DNA from: Streptomyces sp. GC420
Lineage (GTDB): Bacteria > Actinomycetota > Actinomycetes > Streptomycetales > Streptomycetaceae
DNA length: 64,000 nucleotides
Direction of reading: 5' to 3'
Assembly (NCBI RefSeq): GCF_009916105.1
Contig: NZ_JAAAXQ010000001.1
Coordinates: forward strand, 34,179-98,178
Shown: positions 25,480 to 34,076 of the stretch, piece by piece
How the letters are laid out: each line of letters opens with the position of its first letter
How positions within the stretch are numbered: position 1 is the first letter of the stretch
The notes under the pieces: model-generated
Database searches by the model: none
Told to the model about the DNA's origin: nothing
What the model saw: only the letters and a program-made list of their open reading frames with translations
Translations under genes and position numbers: made by a program

Positions 25480-27681
25480 TCACCCCTGAACGGCGAGGAC
25501 CAGGGGGAACACCGCCTCGGCTCCCGCTCTGCGCAGCAGCCTGGCTGCGACCGCGAGCGTCCAGCCGGTGTCCGTGAAGTCGTCCACGAGCAGCACCGGG
25601 CCCGGCGTCGCCGCGATGGCCTCCGCCAGCGGTGGTGGCACCGTCAGGGCTCCGTGCAGCGCCTTCAGCCGCTGGGCGCTGTTGCTGCGCGGTACCCGCG
25701 CGACTCCCGAGTCCTCGGCGTACTCCACCGTGCCCAGCAGGGGCATACGGCCGATCTCCGCGATCCGTTCGCCCAGTGAACGGATCAGTCGCGGCCGGGA
25801 CCTCGAATCGAGGATCACCACTCCGACCGGCCTCGCCGGGATCGGCCGCGCCCCGTCCTCCGTCCCGGCGGAGGCGTCGGCCGGTGATGCGCCGGATGCC
25901 CAACCGCCCGGTCCCTTCGCCCAGTCTGCGAGCACCGTCACCACCGCGTTCACCACATCGTGGGGAACCGGACCGTCAGGTGCGCCCGGCGCCAGCATGG
26001 GACGCAGCCGGTTGCCCCAGCCGATGTCGGAGAGCCGTCCCAAGGCGCGCCCCGGACCGGCCTGTTCACCGACCGGGATGCGGCCCTTCAGGTCGACACC
26101 CACTGCGGCCAGACCCGTGGGCCACATCTTGCGCGGCTCCACCTCCACGCCGGGACGGCCGAGTTCACCGCGCGCGGCGTCCAGCGCCGCCGGCGAGACC
26201 TCGGCGGTGAAGCGGGGGCCCGCGCAGTTGTCGCACCGTCCGCACGGCGCCGCGTCCTCGTCGTCGAGCTGCCGGCGCAGGAACTCCATCCGGCACCCGC
26301 TCGTCGCCGCATACTCACGCATCGCCCGTTGCTCGCTCTCGCGCTGCCGAGCCACCCAGGCGTAACGCTCGGCGTCGTAGGACCACGGCTGTCCGGTCGC
26401 CGTCCAGCCGCCGCGCACCCGGCGCACCGCGCCGTCCACGTCCAGCACCTTCAGCATGGTCTCGAGCCTGGAACGGCGCAGTTCCACCAAGGGCTCCAGG
26501 GCCGGCAGCGACAACGGGCGATCCGCCGCCGCCAGCACGTCGAGCGTGCGCCGCACCTGTTCCTCGGGCGGGAACGCCAGCGAGGCGAAGTACTTCCAGA
26601 TCGCCTCGTCCTCGGGGCCGGGCAGCAGGAGCACCTCGGCATGGTCCACTCCCCGCCCGGCCCGGCCGACCTGCTGGTAGTAGGCGATGGGGGAGGAGGG
26701 GGAGCCGAGATGCACGACGAAACCCAGGTCGGGTTTGTCGAAGCCCATGCCGAGCGCGGAGGTGGCCACCAGCGCCTTGACCCGGTTGGCGAGCAGGTCC
26801 TCCTCCGCCTGCTGACGGTCGGCGTTCTCCGTCTTCCCCGTGTACGCGGTGACGCTGTGTCCGCACTGCCGCAGATACGCGGTGACCTCCTCGGCCGCCG
26901 CGACGGTCAGGGTGTAGACGATCCCGGAACCCGGCAGCTCGGGCAGGTGATCCGCCAGCCACGCCAGCCGGTGGGCCGCGTCCGGCAGCCGCAGCGCGCC
27001 CAGGCTCAGGGACTCCCGGTCCAGCGGACCGCGCAGCACCAACGCGTCCGAGCCGCTGCCGGTGCCCAGCTGCTCGGCGACGTCGGCGGTGACGCGGGCG
27101 TTGGCCGTGGCCGTCGTCGCGAGCACCGGCACGTCGGGCGGAAGGTCGGCCAGCATCGTCCGCAACCGCCGGTAGTCCGGCCGGAAGTCATGACCCCAGT
27201 CGGAGATGCAGTGGGCCTCGTCGACCACGAGCAGGCCGGTGGCCGAGGCCAGCTTGGGCAGCACCTCATCACGGAAATCGGGGTTGTTCAGCCGCTCGGG
27301 GCTGACCAGCAGGACATCCACCTCGCCCGCGGCCACCTCGGCCTGGACGGTTTCCCACTCCTCGGTGTTGGCGGAATTGATCGTGCGGGCGCGGATTCCC
27401 GCACGCCCGGCCGCCTCCACCTGATTGCGCATCAGCGCGAGAAGCGGAGAAATGATCACGGTGGGGCCGCTGCCGCGCTCCCGCAGCAGCGCGGTGGCCA
27501 CGAAATAGACCGCGGACTTGCCCCAGCCGGTGCGCTGCACGACCAGCGCCCGGCGCCGCTCGGCGACGAGCGCCTCGATCGCCCGCCACTGGTCCTCGCG
27601 CAGCCGGGCGGATCCCGTGGTGTCACCGACGAGGCGGGCGAGGACGGAATCGGCGGATGACCGGAGGTCTGTGTTGCTCAT
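25480..27681 (-). CDS. RecQ-family helicase fused to phosphoribosyltransferase-like domain
   Basis: The 733-aa protein starts at ATG 27681. The SF2 core has Walker A QRTGWGKS (residues 49-56), the DEAH box and RecQ aromatic loop [20 protein letters not shown] (154-170), [17 protein letters not shown] and [11 protein letters not shown] Zn-binding knuckle with CGRCDNC lies near 463-486. Instead of RQC/HRDC domains, the C terminus (about 500-733) ends with a PRPP-binding signature [13 protein letters not shown] (696-708), as in ComF-like phosphoribosyltransferases. It unwinds DNA from 3' to 5' in recombination or fork repair; the tail may bind a nucleotide. The start is uncertain because the GGGGG upstream is very close. 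Confidence 0.88.
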   Translation of the reverse strand: MSNTDLRSSADSVLARLVGDTTGSARLREDQWRAIEALVAERRRALVVQRTGWGKSAVYFVATALLRERGSGPTVIISPLLALMRNQVEAAGRAGIRARTINSANTEEWETVQAEVAAGEVDVLLVSPERLNNPDFRDEVLPKLASATGLLVVDEAHCISDWGHDFRPDYRRLRTMLADLPPDVPVLATTATANARVTADVAEQLGTGSGSDALVLRGPLDRESLSLGALRLPDAAHRLAWLADHLPELPGSGIVYTLTVAAAEEVTAYLRQCGHSVTAYTGKTENADRQQAEEDLLANRVKALVATSALGMGFDKPDLGFVVHLGSPSSPIAYYQQVGRAGRGVDHAEVLLLPGPEDEAIWKYFASLAFPPEEQVRRTLDVLAAADRPLSLPALEPLVELRRSRLETMLKVLDVDGAVRRVRGGWTATGQPWSYDAERYAWVARQRESEQRAMREYAATSGCRMEFLRRQLDDEDAAPCGRCDNCAGPRFTAEVSPAALDAARGELGRPGVEVEPRKMWPTGLAAVGVDLKGRIPVGEQAGPGRALGRLSDIGWGNRLRPMLAPGAPDGPVPHDVVNAVVTVLADWAKGPGGWASGASPADASAGTEDGARPIPARPVGVVILDSRSRPRLIRSLGERIAEIGRMPLLGTVEYAEDSGVARVPRSNSAQRLKALHGALTVPPPLAEAIAATPGPVLLVDDFTDTGWTLAVAARLLRRAGAEAVFPLVLAVQG

Positions 27682-27729
27682 GCCCCCATGCAACCCGATG
27701 GCACCGACAAAGCGCGAACGGCCTCCGAA

Positions 27730-27753
27730 CCTGTGGACAAAGTTATCCACAGG
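27730..27753. promoter_or_regulatory. inverted pair of DnaA boxes
   Basis: A 24-bp palindromic site begins CCTGTGGACAAA and ends TTATCCACAGG. The minus-strand half is TTGTCCACA (27732-27740, the Streptomyces DnaA-box consensus) and the plus-strand half is TTATCCACA (27743-27751). It sits in the 109-bp region between the divergent recQ-like and DUF4192 genes. Confidence 0.7.
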
Positions 27754-27790
27754 CTCAGCGGGATCGCGCGGTTCGCGGGACCGTCGGAAC

Positions 27791-29161
27791 ATGACCAAGC
27801 ACAGCGAATCCACCGACCGAACCGCCGAGCCGCCGATCACCCTGCGCAGCGCCGCGGAACTCGCCGACGCCCTCCCGTACCTGCTGGGCTTCCACCCGAC
27901 CGACAGTCTTGTGCTCGTCGCCCTGCACGGCCCGCGCGGACGGTTCGGCGGCCGGCTCAGACTCGGCATCCCCGCCGCCGAGCACGAGTGGGCCGACGCG
28001 GCCCGGCAGGTCGCCGAGTGCCTGGTGTCCGGCGCCGAACAGCGTGGCGGACGGCCCGACGGAGTCATCGCCTTCCTCTGCCGGGACCCGGGCACCGGCG
28101 AGACCGGCCGGGACGTCGTGGAACGTCTGCGTCCCCTGGCCCAGCGGCTCCGAACGGCCTGCGGAGCGCTCGACGTGCCCGTGCTGGAAGCCCTCTGCGT
28201 CTCCGGCGCCCGCTTCTGGTCCTACTGCTGCTCGAACACGGCCTGCTGCCCGGCGGAGGGCTCGCCCATGGCACCGCCCGGGACCTCGGTGATGGCGGCA
28301 GCCGCCACCTACGCGGGGATCCAGGTGCGCGGGACACTGAGGGAGCTGGAGACGGGGCTGACTCCCCTCGGCGGAGACACGGCCAAGCAGGAACACGCCC
28401 TGGACGCGGCGGGCGCCCGCATGGTTCCCCGCATCCTCGACGGCGAGGGCCGGGCGGCCGTCTCCCGCGACACCATCGCTCTCGCCGCACGACTGCTGGA
28501 CCGCTTCCGTGATGCCGTGCCCGTCTCCGACCCGGTCCTCGCCGACGGACGCGACGACGCCCTGCTTTCCGACACCGAGGCGGCAGAGCTGGTCATGGGG
28601 TTGCAGGACCGTGAGACCCGCGACCGAGCGGCGCAGTGGATGGAGGGACCGGAAGCCGGTCCGGCCCTGCGCCTGTGGCGTGCCCTCGCGAGGCGCTGCG
28701 TCGGCCCGTACGTCACCCATGCCGCCGCCCCGCTCGCCCTCGCCGGCTGGGTCGCCTGGTCCACGGGCGACGAGGTGGCCGCCAGGGTCGCCCTCGGCAT
28801 GGCCCTGAGCACCGACCCCGACTACCTCTTCGCCCAACTCCTCCACCACGCCTGCAACGAGGGCCTCGACCCCGAATCCGTACGGCGCTGCCTGCGGCGT
28901 GAGCCGGCCGGAGCCGAGGAACAGGGCCCACAGGGCGTTCCGGCGGCCGGCGAGCCCGCCACCGCCCCGGCGGCGCTCCCCGGCGCCGGCTCGGCCGCCC
29001 GGGACGCCGGGTCGGCCGCGGCACCGCCCCGTGGCGGCCCCGCGGCACCCAGAAGGGGAGGGGCGGGCGAACGCGACGACGTGTGCCGCCCGGCGGGCCG
29101 CACACGGAAGGCGGGCGGCAGGCGGCGTGGCGGCCGCCGTGAGAGCCGGAGCGAGGCGTGA
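27791..29161 (+). CDS. DUF4192 protein
   Basis: The 456-aa product starts at ATG 27791 ([10 protein letters not shown]). The family signature [20 protein letters not shown] is at residues about 30-50. Later are [21 protein letters not shown] and [14 protein letters not shown] segments, then a helical region with [24 protein letters not shown] that resembles a TPR-like turn. The last 80 residues are Pro/Ala/Arg-rich. DUF4192 proteins are common in actinobacteria and have no assigned activity. The RBS is weak. It is divergent from the RecQ fusion. Confidence 0.75.
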   Translation: MTKHSESTDRTAEPPITLRSAAELADALPYLLGFHPTDSLVLVALHGPRGRFGGRLRLGIPAAEHEWADAARQVAECLVSGAEQRGGRPDGVIAFLCRDPGTGETGRDVVERLRPLAQRLRTACGALDVPVLEALCVSGARFWSYCCSNTACCPAEGSPMAPPGTSVMAAAATYAGIQVRGTLRELETGLTPLGGDTAKQEHALDAAGARMVPRILDGEGRAAVSRDTIALAARLLDRFRDAVPVSDPVLADGRDDALLSDTEAAELVMGLQDRETRDRAAQWMEGPEAGPALRLWRALARRCVGPYVTHAAAPLALAGWVAWSTGDEVAARVALGMALSTDPDYLFAQLLHHACNEGLDPESVRRCLRREPAGAEEQGPQGVPAAGEPATAPAALPGAGSAARDAGSAAAPPRGGPAAPRRGGAGERDDVCRPAGRTRKAGGRRRGGRRESRSEA

Positions 29162-29657
29162 CGGCGAACCGCACGCACCCCCGGACACGCCCGTTCGGGC
29201 CCCGGGCGCCCGGCGACGTCTGCGGAGCGCGCGGCCGCTGTCCCGCGATGCCGCGGAGCGCTTCGGCCACGGGCTCCGCGAGACGTCCGCGGGGGAGCCG
29301 CGGACCTCCGGCGGCACACCGGCGCCCGGCCGGCACCGCCTGCGGGCAAGGGCCGTCGCGGCGGCCGTTGGTGCGCCCCTTCTGCTGGCTCTCACCTGCA
29401 TCCGGCCGCGAGGTTTCCGGCGGGGACCGTCGCACTCGCGCCGGCACGGAGCGCCCCCTCGGCTCCGCGGGGTTCACGGCATGCGGGGCGCCGGCCACCC
29501 GCTCACCGTGCGGATCTGCCGATTCCCAGGCACGGCCGGGAACGCCCCGCGGCCTCCAACTGGTGCTGTGAACGGGGACTTCACGTACGACTCGCTCGAT
29601 GCCGGGGCAGATCGGGAACGGACTGTTTATCGTCAGGCAGACGACTATGATCGCGGC
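29162..29657. other. intergenic region with one hairpin
   Basis: 496 bp. A stem GTCCGCGG/CCGCGGAC (29285-29292 with 29298-29305, 5-nt loop) may terminate the DUF4192 message. The last 80 bp become less G/C-rich and carry the NUDIX promoter. I see no gene here. Confidence 0.45.
29630..29651 (+). promoter_or_regulatory. leaderless promoter and inverted repeat before NUDIX gene
   Basis: The -10 box TATGAT (29646-29651) is 6 nt before the ATG. An inverted repeat TCGTC-AGGCA-GACGA (29630-29644) abuts it and could be the operator of the NUDIX-wHTH regulator itself. Confidence 0.5.
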
Positions 29658-30419
29658 ATGCCCTACGACCCGTCGGCCTTCCCGCCCTTCGCCGTCACCG
29701 TCGATCTGGTCGTGCTCACGGTGCGTCGCCATTCGCTGTGCGCACTGGTGGTACGCCGTGGTGAACCGCCGTTCCAGGGACGCTGGGCGCTCCCCGGCGG
29801 CTTTGTGCGGGCCGACGAGGACCTGGCAGGCGCCGCGGCGCGGGAGCTGGTCGAGGAGACCGGCCTGCACGCCCTGGATCCTTCGGCTCCGGCCCCTGCC
29901 GGCGGTGCCCACCTGGAGCAGCTGGCCACCTACGGCGACCCCGACCGGGATCCCCGTATGCGTGTGGTCAGCGTCGCCCACCTCGCGCTCTCGCCCGACC
30001 TGCCCGCGCCCCGGGCCGGCGGGGACGCGCAGGGTGCTCGCTGGGCACCGGTCGAGGATCTGCTGGGACAGGAGGGCGCGCTCGCGCGTGAGGACGAACA
30101 GCCCGCTCTGCTCGCCTTCGACCATGCCCGGATCCTCGCCGACGGTGTCGAGCGGGCCCGGTCCAAGATCGAGTACTCGTCGCTCGCAACCGCCTTCTGC
30201 CCGCAGGAGTTCACGGTCGGGGAACTGCGCCGGGTGTACGAGGCGGTGTGGGGAGTGGCCCTGGACCCGCGCAACTTCCATCGCAAGGTGACCGGGACCC
30301 CGGGTTTCCTGGTACCCACGGGCGGTACGACGACACGGCAGGGAGGCAGGCCCGCGCAGTTGTTCCGGGCGGGAGGAGCGACCTTGCTCAATCCCCCCAT
30401 GCTGCGTCCGGAAGTCTGA
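29658..30419 (+). CDS. NUDIX domain / winged-helix protein (NrtR-like)
   Basis: The 253-aa protein has an intact NUDIX box (GFVRADED...RELVEETGL, matching GX5EX7REUXEEXGU at residues about 52-74) and a C-terminal winged helix (AFCPQEFTVGELRRVYEAVWG, then NFHRKVTGTPGFLVPTG). This architecture is that of NrtR-type regulators and ADP-ribose/NAD-linked NUDIX hydrolases. With an intact box it could still hydrolyse a substrate. An inverted repeat overlaps its promoter, so autoregulation is plausible. No NAD biosynthesis gene is adjacent. Confidence 0.82.
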   Translation: MPYDPSAFPPFAVTVDLVVLTVRRHSLCALVVRRGEPPFQGRWALPGGFVRADEDLAGAAARELVEETGLHALDPSAPAPAGGAHLEQLATYGDPDRDPRMRVVSVAHLALSPDLPAPRAGGDAQGARWAPVEDLLGQEGALAREDEQPALLAFDHARILADGVERARSKIEYSSLATAFCPQEFTVGELRRVYEAVWGVALDPRNFHRKVTGTPGFLVPTGGTTTRQGGRPAQLFRAGGATLLNPPMLRPEV

Positions 30420-30637
30420 CGATCCGACCATCGGGCGCCGTTCCGGTGGGAGGCGCCTCGCTCAATTGCGCCCCCAGGTCCCAGAAATGCCGGAAATGCC
30501 GGGTTATCTTGCTGCGGTAACTCCCCACCTCCGAGTGGCTGCGCCGCATGTGACCTCGTGAGGGCGCGCAGGGCACGCCATCGGCCGGGGGCCCGAGGGT
30601 CGTCCCCCGGGCAGACAGCCCGTCCCGCGGAGAAGTG

Positions 30638-32590
30638 ATGATCCAGGCCGTCGGATTGACCAGCACACCCCGCAAGGACCTGCCGCCCGCCGTCGACGAC
30701 CTCACCTTCGCGGCCCGGCCCGGCCAAGTCACGGTCCTGCTCGGACCGCCGGGCGCCGGAAAGAGCACCGCGCTGCGGCTGATGCTCGAACTCGAGCCCG
30801 GACGCGGCCTGACCCTGTTCCGCGGGCGCCCGCCGCACACGATGCCCCATCCCGCCCGCGAGATCGGCGCGGTGCTCGGCGAGGTCCAGGGGCGCCCGGC
30901 CCGCAGCCTGCTCGGTCATCTGCGGATGATGTGTGCCGCCGCGGGAGTCGCCGCATCCCGGGCCGGTGAAGTACTCGACCTCGTCGGCCTCACCGAAGCC
31001 GGGCACCAGCGCCTCGACAGCCTCTCCCGCGGCATGGACCGCCGACTCGCACTCGCCGCGGCCATCGTCGGCGACCCGCACACCCTGCTCCTCGACGAGC
31101 CCGCCGACGGTCTCCCCGCGCGCGAGAGCACCTGGCTCCACCGGATGCTGCGCGCCCACGCCGCCGCGGGCGGCACCGTGCTGGTCACCACCCGCGACGC
31201 CAAGGAGGCCGCCCGCCTCGCCGACCGGGTGGTCGCGATCGACGGGGGACGCCTCGTCGCGGACCAGGCCGTCACGGACTTCGCCCGCATCAGGCTGCGC
31301 CCCCGCGTCGCGGTCAGAACGCCGCACGCCGTCCGGCTCGCCGCGCTGCTCGCCAAGGAGGCCCGCGCCGCGCACCGTTCGGTGGAGGTCGTCACCGAGG
31401 GCGGCGGACGGCTCTCGGTGTTCGGCAGCGACTGCGCCGATGTGGGTGAGACCGCCTTCCGGCACGGAATCCTGCTCCACCGCCTCGTCGAGGAGACCGG
31501 CGACACCGGCGTACGGGCCTGCGCCCCCCCGCCCGGCGACGGCTCGGCCGTTCCAGAGGGTCCGCTGCCCCAGTCCCCATCCCTGTCCCCGGCGCCGGCC
31601 GCAGCAGCGCGACCGCGCCAGGCGCCGCCGGGACCCGCCCCGAACGCCGAACGCGCGCCCAGCACCCCTGTCGGCACAGGCGACAAGCGCCCGGCGGCCG
31701 GCGCCGCGGCCGCTCAGGACTCCGGCTCACCGGCCGCTCCGGGCGTGCGGCAGACCTCCTCCCATCCGCCCGAGGCACCCGCGGGCATCTCCGTACCGCC
31801 CCTCATCCGCGTACGCCCGCCCCGGGCGCCGCTGCACCCGCTGCGCTACGAACTGAGGCGTGCCACAAGCGCCCGGACCCTGCCCGTGGCCGCCTGCCTG
31901 GCGATCGCGCTGTCCGTGCTGCTGGCGGTCTTCGCAGCCCGGACCGGGCACACCCCGTTGCCGCGTCTCCTGGCCGCGTGGCCCGATGAACTGCCGCTGC
32001 CGCCTGCGGCCTTGTGTGCCGGGCTGCTGGGGGCCCTGGCCTTCGGCGAGGAGTTCCGCCACCCGGTCCTCGCCGACCGGCGTGCCCACGTCCCCAGACG
32101 GCTGGGACTGCTCCTCGCCAAGCTCGCGGTGTCCGCCGGTGTCGCGCTGCTGCTCGCGGCCCTCACCGTGGCCGCCGACGGACTCGCCATCCACCTGGTC
32201 TACGGCCTGGACCCCATCGGGCTTCCGGCGGACCGGCCGGTCCTGGCCGCGAGTTGGGGGGCACTGCTGGTCGGCTCCTCCTGGTCAGGTCTGCTCGCTG
32301 CCGGAATGTGCCGTTCCACCCTGGCGGGTGTGGCGGCGGTGCTCGCCGTCCCGGTCGCGGTGATGCCCGCCCTGCGGGAATTCGCCTCCGCTCCGGTGGC
32401 GCCGTCCCTGGACGGCCTTCCGGAACGTCTGCGTGCCGTCCCTGTCGCGCAGTGGCCGGAGGGAGCCGACCGCTGGCTGCTCGCCGCACTGCGCGTCGTC
32501 GCCCAACCCGTGGGCGGCGCAATGGCGTTGTCCCTCGCCGCACTGCTCTGCGGTTACCTGTTCACGGCCCTTAGGAGCAGGGCTCGTTGA
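30638..32590 (+). CDS. ABC transporter, ATPase and membrane domains in one polypeptide
   Basis: ATG 30638 (650 aa) follows GGAGAAG; the adjacent GTG 30635 is an alternative. The N-terminal ATPase (residues 1-225) has Walker A GPPGAGKST, a divergent signature LSRGMDRRLALA and Walker B LLLDEPADG. The usual switch-loop His is not seen: the segment reads VLVTTRDAKEA. A 150-residue Pro/Ala linker follows. The C-terminal part has about six TM helices (PVAACLAIALSVLLAVFA, ALCAGLLGALAFGEEF, then LLLAKLAVSAGVALLLAALT), as in ABC-2 exporters. It lies upstream of whiH. Cargo unknown. Confidence 0.8.
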   Translation: MIQAVGLTSTPRKDLPPAVDDLTFAARPGQVTVLLGPPGAGKSTALRLMLELEPGRGLTLFRGRPPHTMPHPAREIGAVLGEVQGRPARSLLGHLRMMCAAAGVAASRAGEVLDLVGLTEAGHQRLDSLSRGMDRRLALAAAIVGDPHTLLLDEPADGLPARESTWLHRMLRAHAAAGGTVLVTTRDAKEAARLADRVVAIDGGRLVADQAVTDFARIRLRPRVAVRTPHAVRLAALLAKEARAAHRSVEVVTEGGGRLSVFGSDCADVGETAFRHGILLHRLVEETGDTGVRACAPPPGDGSAVPEGPLPQSPSLSPAPAAAARPRQAPPGPAPNAERAPSTPVGTGDKRPAAGAAAAQDSGSPAAPGVRQTSSHPPEAPAGISVPPLIRVRPPRAPLHPLRYELRRATSARTLPVAACLAIALSVLLAVFAARTGHTPLPRLLAAWPDELPLPPAALCAGLLGALAFGEEFRHPVLADRRAHVPRRLGLLLAKLAVSAGVALLLAALTVAADGLAIHLVYGLDPIGLPADRPVLAASWGALLVGSSWSGLLAAGMCRSTLAGVAAVLAVPVAVMPALREFASAPVAPSLDGLPERLRAVPVAQWPEGADRWLLAALRVVAQPVGGAMALSLAALLCGYLFTALRSRAR

Positions 32591-32674
32591 GCCTCGTACG
32601 TGGCGCCGCGTCTATCACGTCGAACCCTATGCCACGTGAATTGCCCACAACTCCCCAGGAAAAGCCTGCTTCTT

Positions 32675-32682
32675 TCCGATAA
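32675..32682 (+). promoter_or_regulatory. sigma-WhiG-type -10 element before whiH
   Basis: TCCGATAA closely matches the FliA/WhiG -10 consensus GCCGATAA. whiH is a known sigma-WhiG target in S. coelicolor. The -35 is less clear: an AAAA run lies at 32660-32663, slightly too close. The element is 92 bp before the GTG. Confidence 0.55.
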
Positions 32683-32774
32683 GGCGTCAATTGCGAGGAT
32701 GTAGGCGATCACCCTTTCGTGTGCTTTTCACCAAAGACCTCAAGAGGGGCTGAAAGCAGGCCGACAAAGGATGC

Positions 32775-33662
32775 GTGAGTACCCTTGCGCACACCATGAT
32801 GACCACCGCCCGTCCCGCCGAATCCGGCCTCGCGGGACCGGGCGAACTCGACCGCTACCCCTACGCCGAGCCCTCCAGGGCCGATCGTGTGGGCGCGCCC
32901 TCCTGGGACGGCGCGGACCCCGATCTCGGGCGGGTGAGCCGGCGCGCGGCGGGCAGCCGCGGCCGCGGGCTCCACGGCCAACTCGTTCAGCAGCTCGGCC
33001 AGATGATCGTCTCCGGAGACCTGGGCGCCGACCGTCCGCTCGTCCCTGAGGAGATCGGCCAGCGGTTCGAGGTCTCGAGGACCGTCGTCCGCGAGTCGCT
33101 CCGCGTTCTCGAGGCCAAGGGCCTGGTCAGCGCGCGCCCCAACGTCGGCACCCGGGTTCGCCCGGTCAGTGACTGGAATCTGCTCGATCCCGACATCATC
33201 GAGTGGCGGGCCTTCGGCCCCCAGCGCGACGACCAGCGTCGTGAGCTGGCCGAGCTCCGTCTCACGATCGAGCCTCTCGCTGCCAGGCTGGCCGCCGGAC
33301 ACGGCCGGGAGGACATCCAGCAGCGCCTGTCCGACATGGTCGAGATCATGGGCCACGCCATGGCCCAGGGCGACGCGCTCACGCTGTCGCGCGCCGACAC
33401 CGAGTTCCACACACTGCTCATCCAGGTCGCCGGCAACCGCATGCTCGAGCACCTGTCCGGGATCGTCTCCGCCGCGCTCCAGGTCTCCGGAGCGCCCACC
33501 GCGGGCTGCGACCGGCTGGGAGAGTCGTCGCTGGTCCTGCACGGCCGGATCGTCGACGGGCTGGCCGCCGGTGACGCCTCCGGGGCGGAGAGCGCCATGC
33601 GGCAACTGCTCACCGTCCACCCCGACGTGGAGCGTGTCGTTCCGGCACCGCGCGAGCACTGA
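32775..33662 (+). CDS. whiH: sporulation regulator WhiH (GntR/FadR family)
   Basis: The 295-aa protein starts at GTG 32775 with AAAGGA upstream. A 70-residue N-terminal extension precedes a GntR winged helix (residues about 68-130: LVQQLGQMIVSGDLGADRP, then EEIGQRFEVSRTVVRESLRVLE). A FadR-type FCD ligand domain follows (about 140-280), with the metal-site His in ADTEFHTLL. Length, sequence and the position directly before hrdB match S. coelicolor WhiH. That protein is needed for sporulation septation and represses its own promoter. Transcription by sigma-WhiG is supported by the TCCGATAA element upstream. Confidence 0.92.
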   Translation: MSTLAHTMMTTARPAESGLAGPGELDRYPYAEPSRADRVGAPSWDGADPDLGRVSRRAAGSRGRGLHGQLVQQLGQMIVSGDLGADRPLVPEEIGQRFEVSRTVVRESLRVLEAKGLVSARPNVGTRVRPVSDWNLLDPDIIEWRAFGPQRDDQRRELAELRLTIEPLAARLAAGHGREDIQQRLSDMVEIMGHAMAQGDALTLSRADTEFHTLLIQVAGNRMLEHLSGIVSAALQVSGAPTAGCDRLGESSLVLHGRIVDGLAAGDASGAESAMRQLLTVHPDVERVVPAPREH

Positions 33663-34076
33663 GCGCAGGCGCCGCCGAGGCGCGGGTCTCCGTGGACCGG
33701 ACGGGTGCCGGACGGCGCCGGGCGGCCCCCTCCTGGTGTGCCGATGCCGTACGGCCGCCCGCCCGCTCCCCACTGCCGCTCCCCGGGCCCGCCCCGGGGG
33801 CCGGCGGAGTGATTGAAGTGCTTTTGTGCGCTTCCATGCGGATGTGCCGGGTACGTGGTGTGACTGGGGCCACGAAAAATGGGCGTAACGCTCCTCGAGA
33901 CAACGCGATGACCTAAAGGGTGACAGCCGAGGAGGGAATACGGCAGCCGGTCGCGGCGCTGTAGAGATCTCCCCGGTTCAGCCCGCGCCGTCGGTGCATC
34001 CCCAGCCGGCGGTCGTCGGCACCGGTTCAGCAGGGACCGGGCCGTAAGCCGTTTCCATCGTTCCGAGAGGTTGTTC
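33663..34076 (+). other. whiH-hrdB intergenic region (hrdB promoters)
   Basis: 414 bp. A long leader is expected for hrdB. Besides the sigma-R-like element listed separately, GCTT-N15-GGGTAC at 33830-33854 fits the loose sigma-B pattern GNNT-N14-16-GGGTAC, but this may be chance. In S. griseus the ECF factor ShbA drives hrdB; I cannot assign its site here. The first 100 bp after whiH are G/C-rich and could hold a terminator, but I see no clean stem. Confidence 0.45.
33934..33960 (+). promoter_or_regulatory. sigma-R-like promoter of hrdB
   Basis: GGGAAT (33934-33939), 18 bp, then GCT. This fits the sigma-R pattern GGAAT-N18-GTT with one deviation. A sigma-R-dependent hrdB promoter (thiol stress) is known in S. 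coelicolor. It would give a leader of about 110 nt. Confidence 0.5.
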
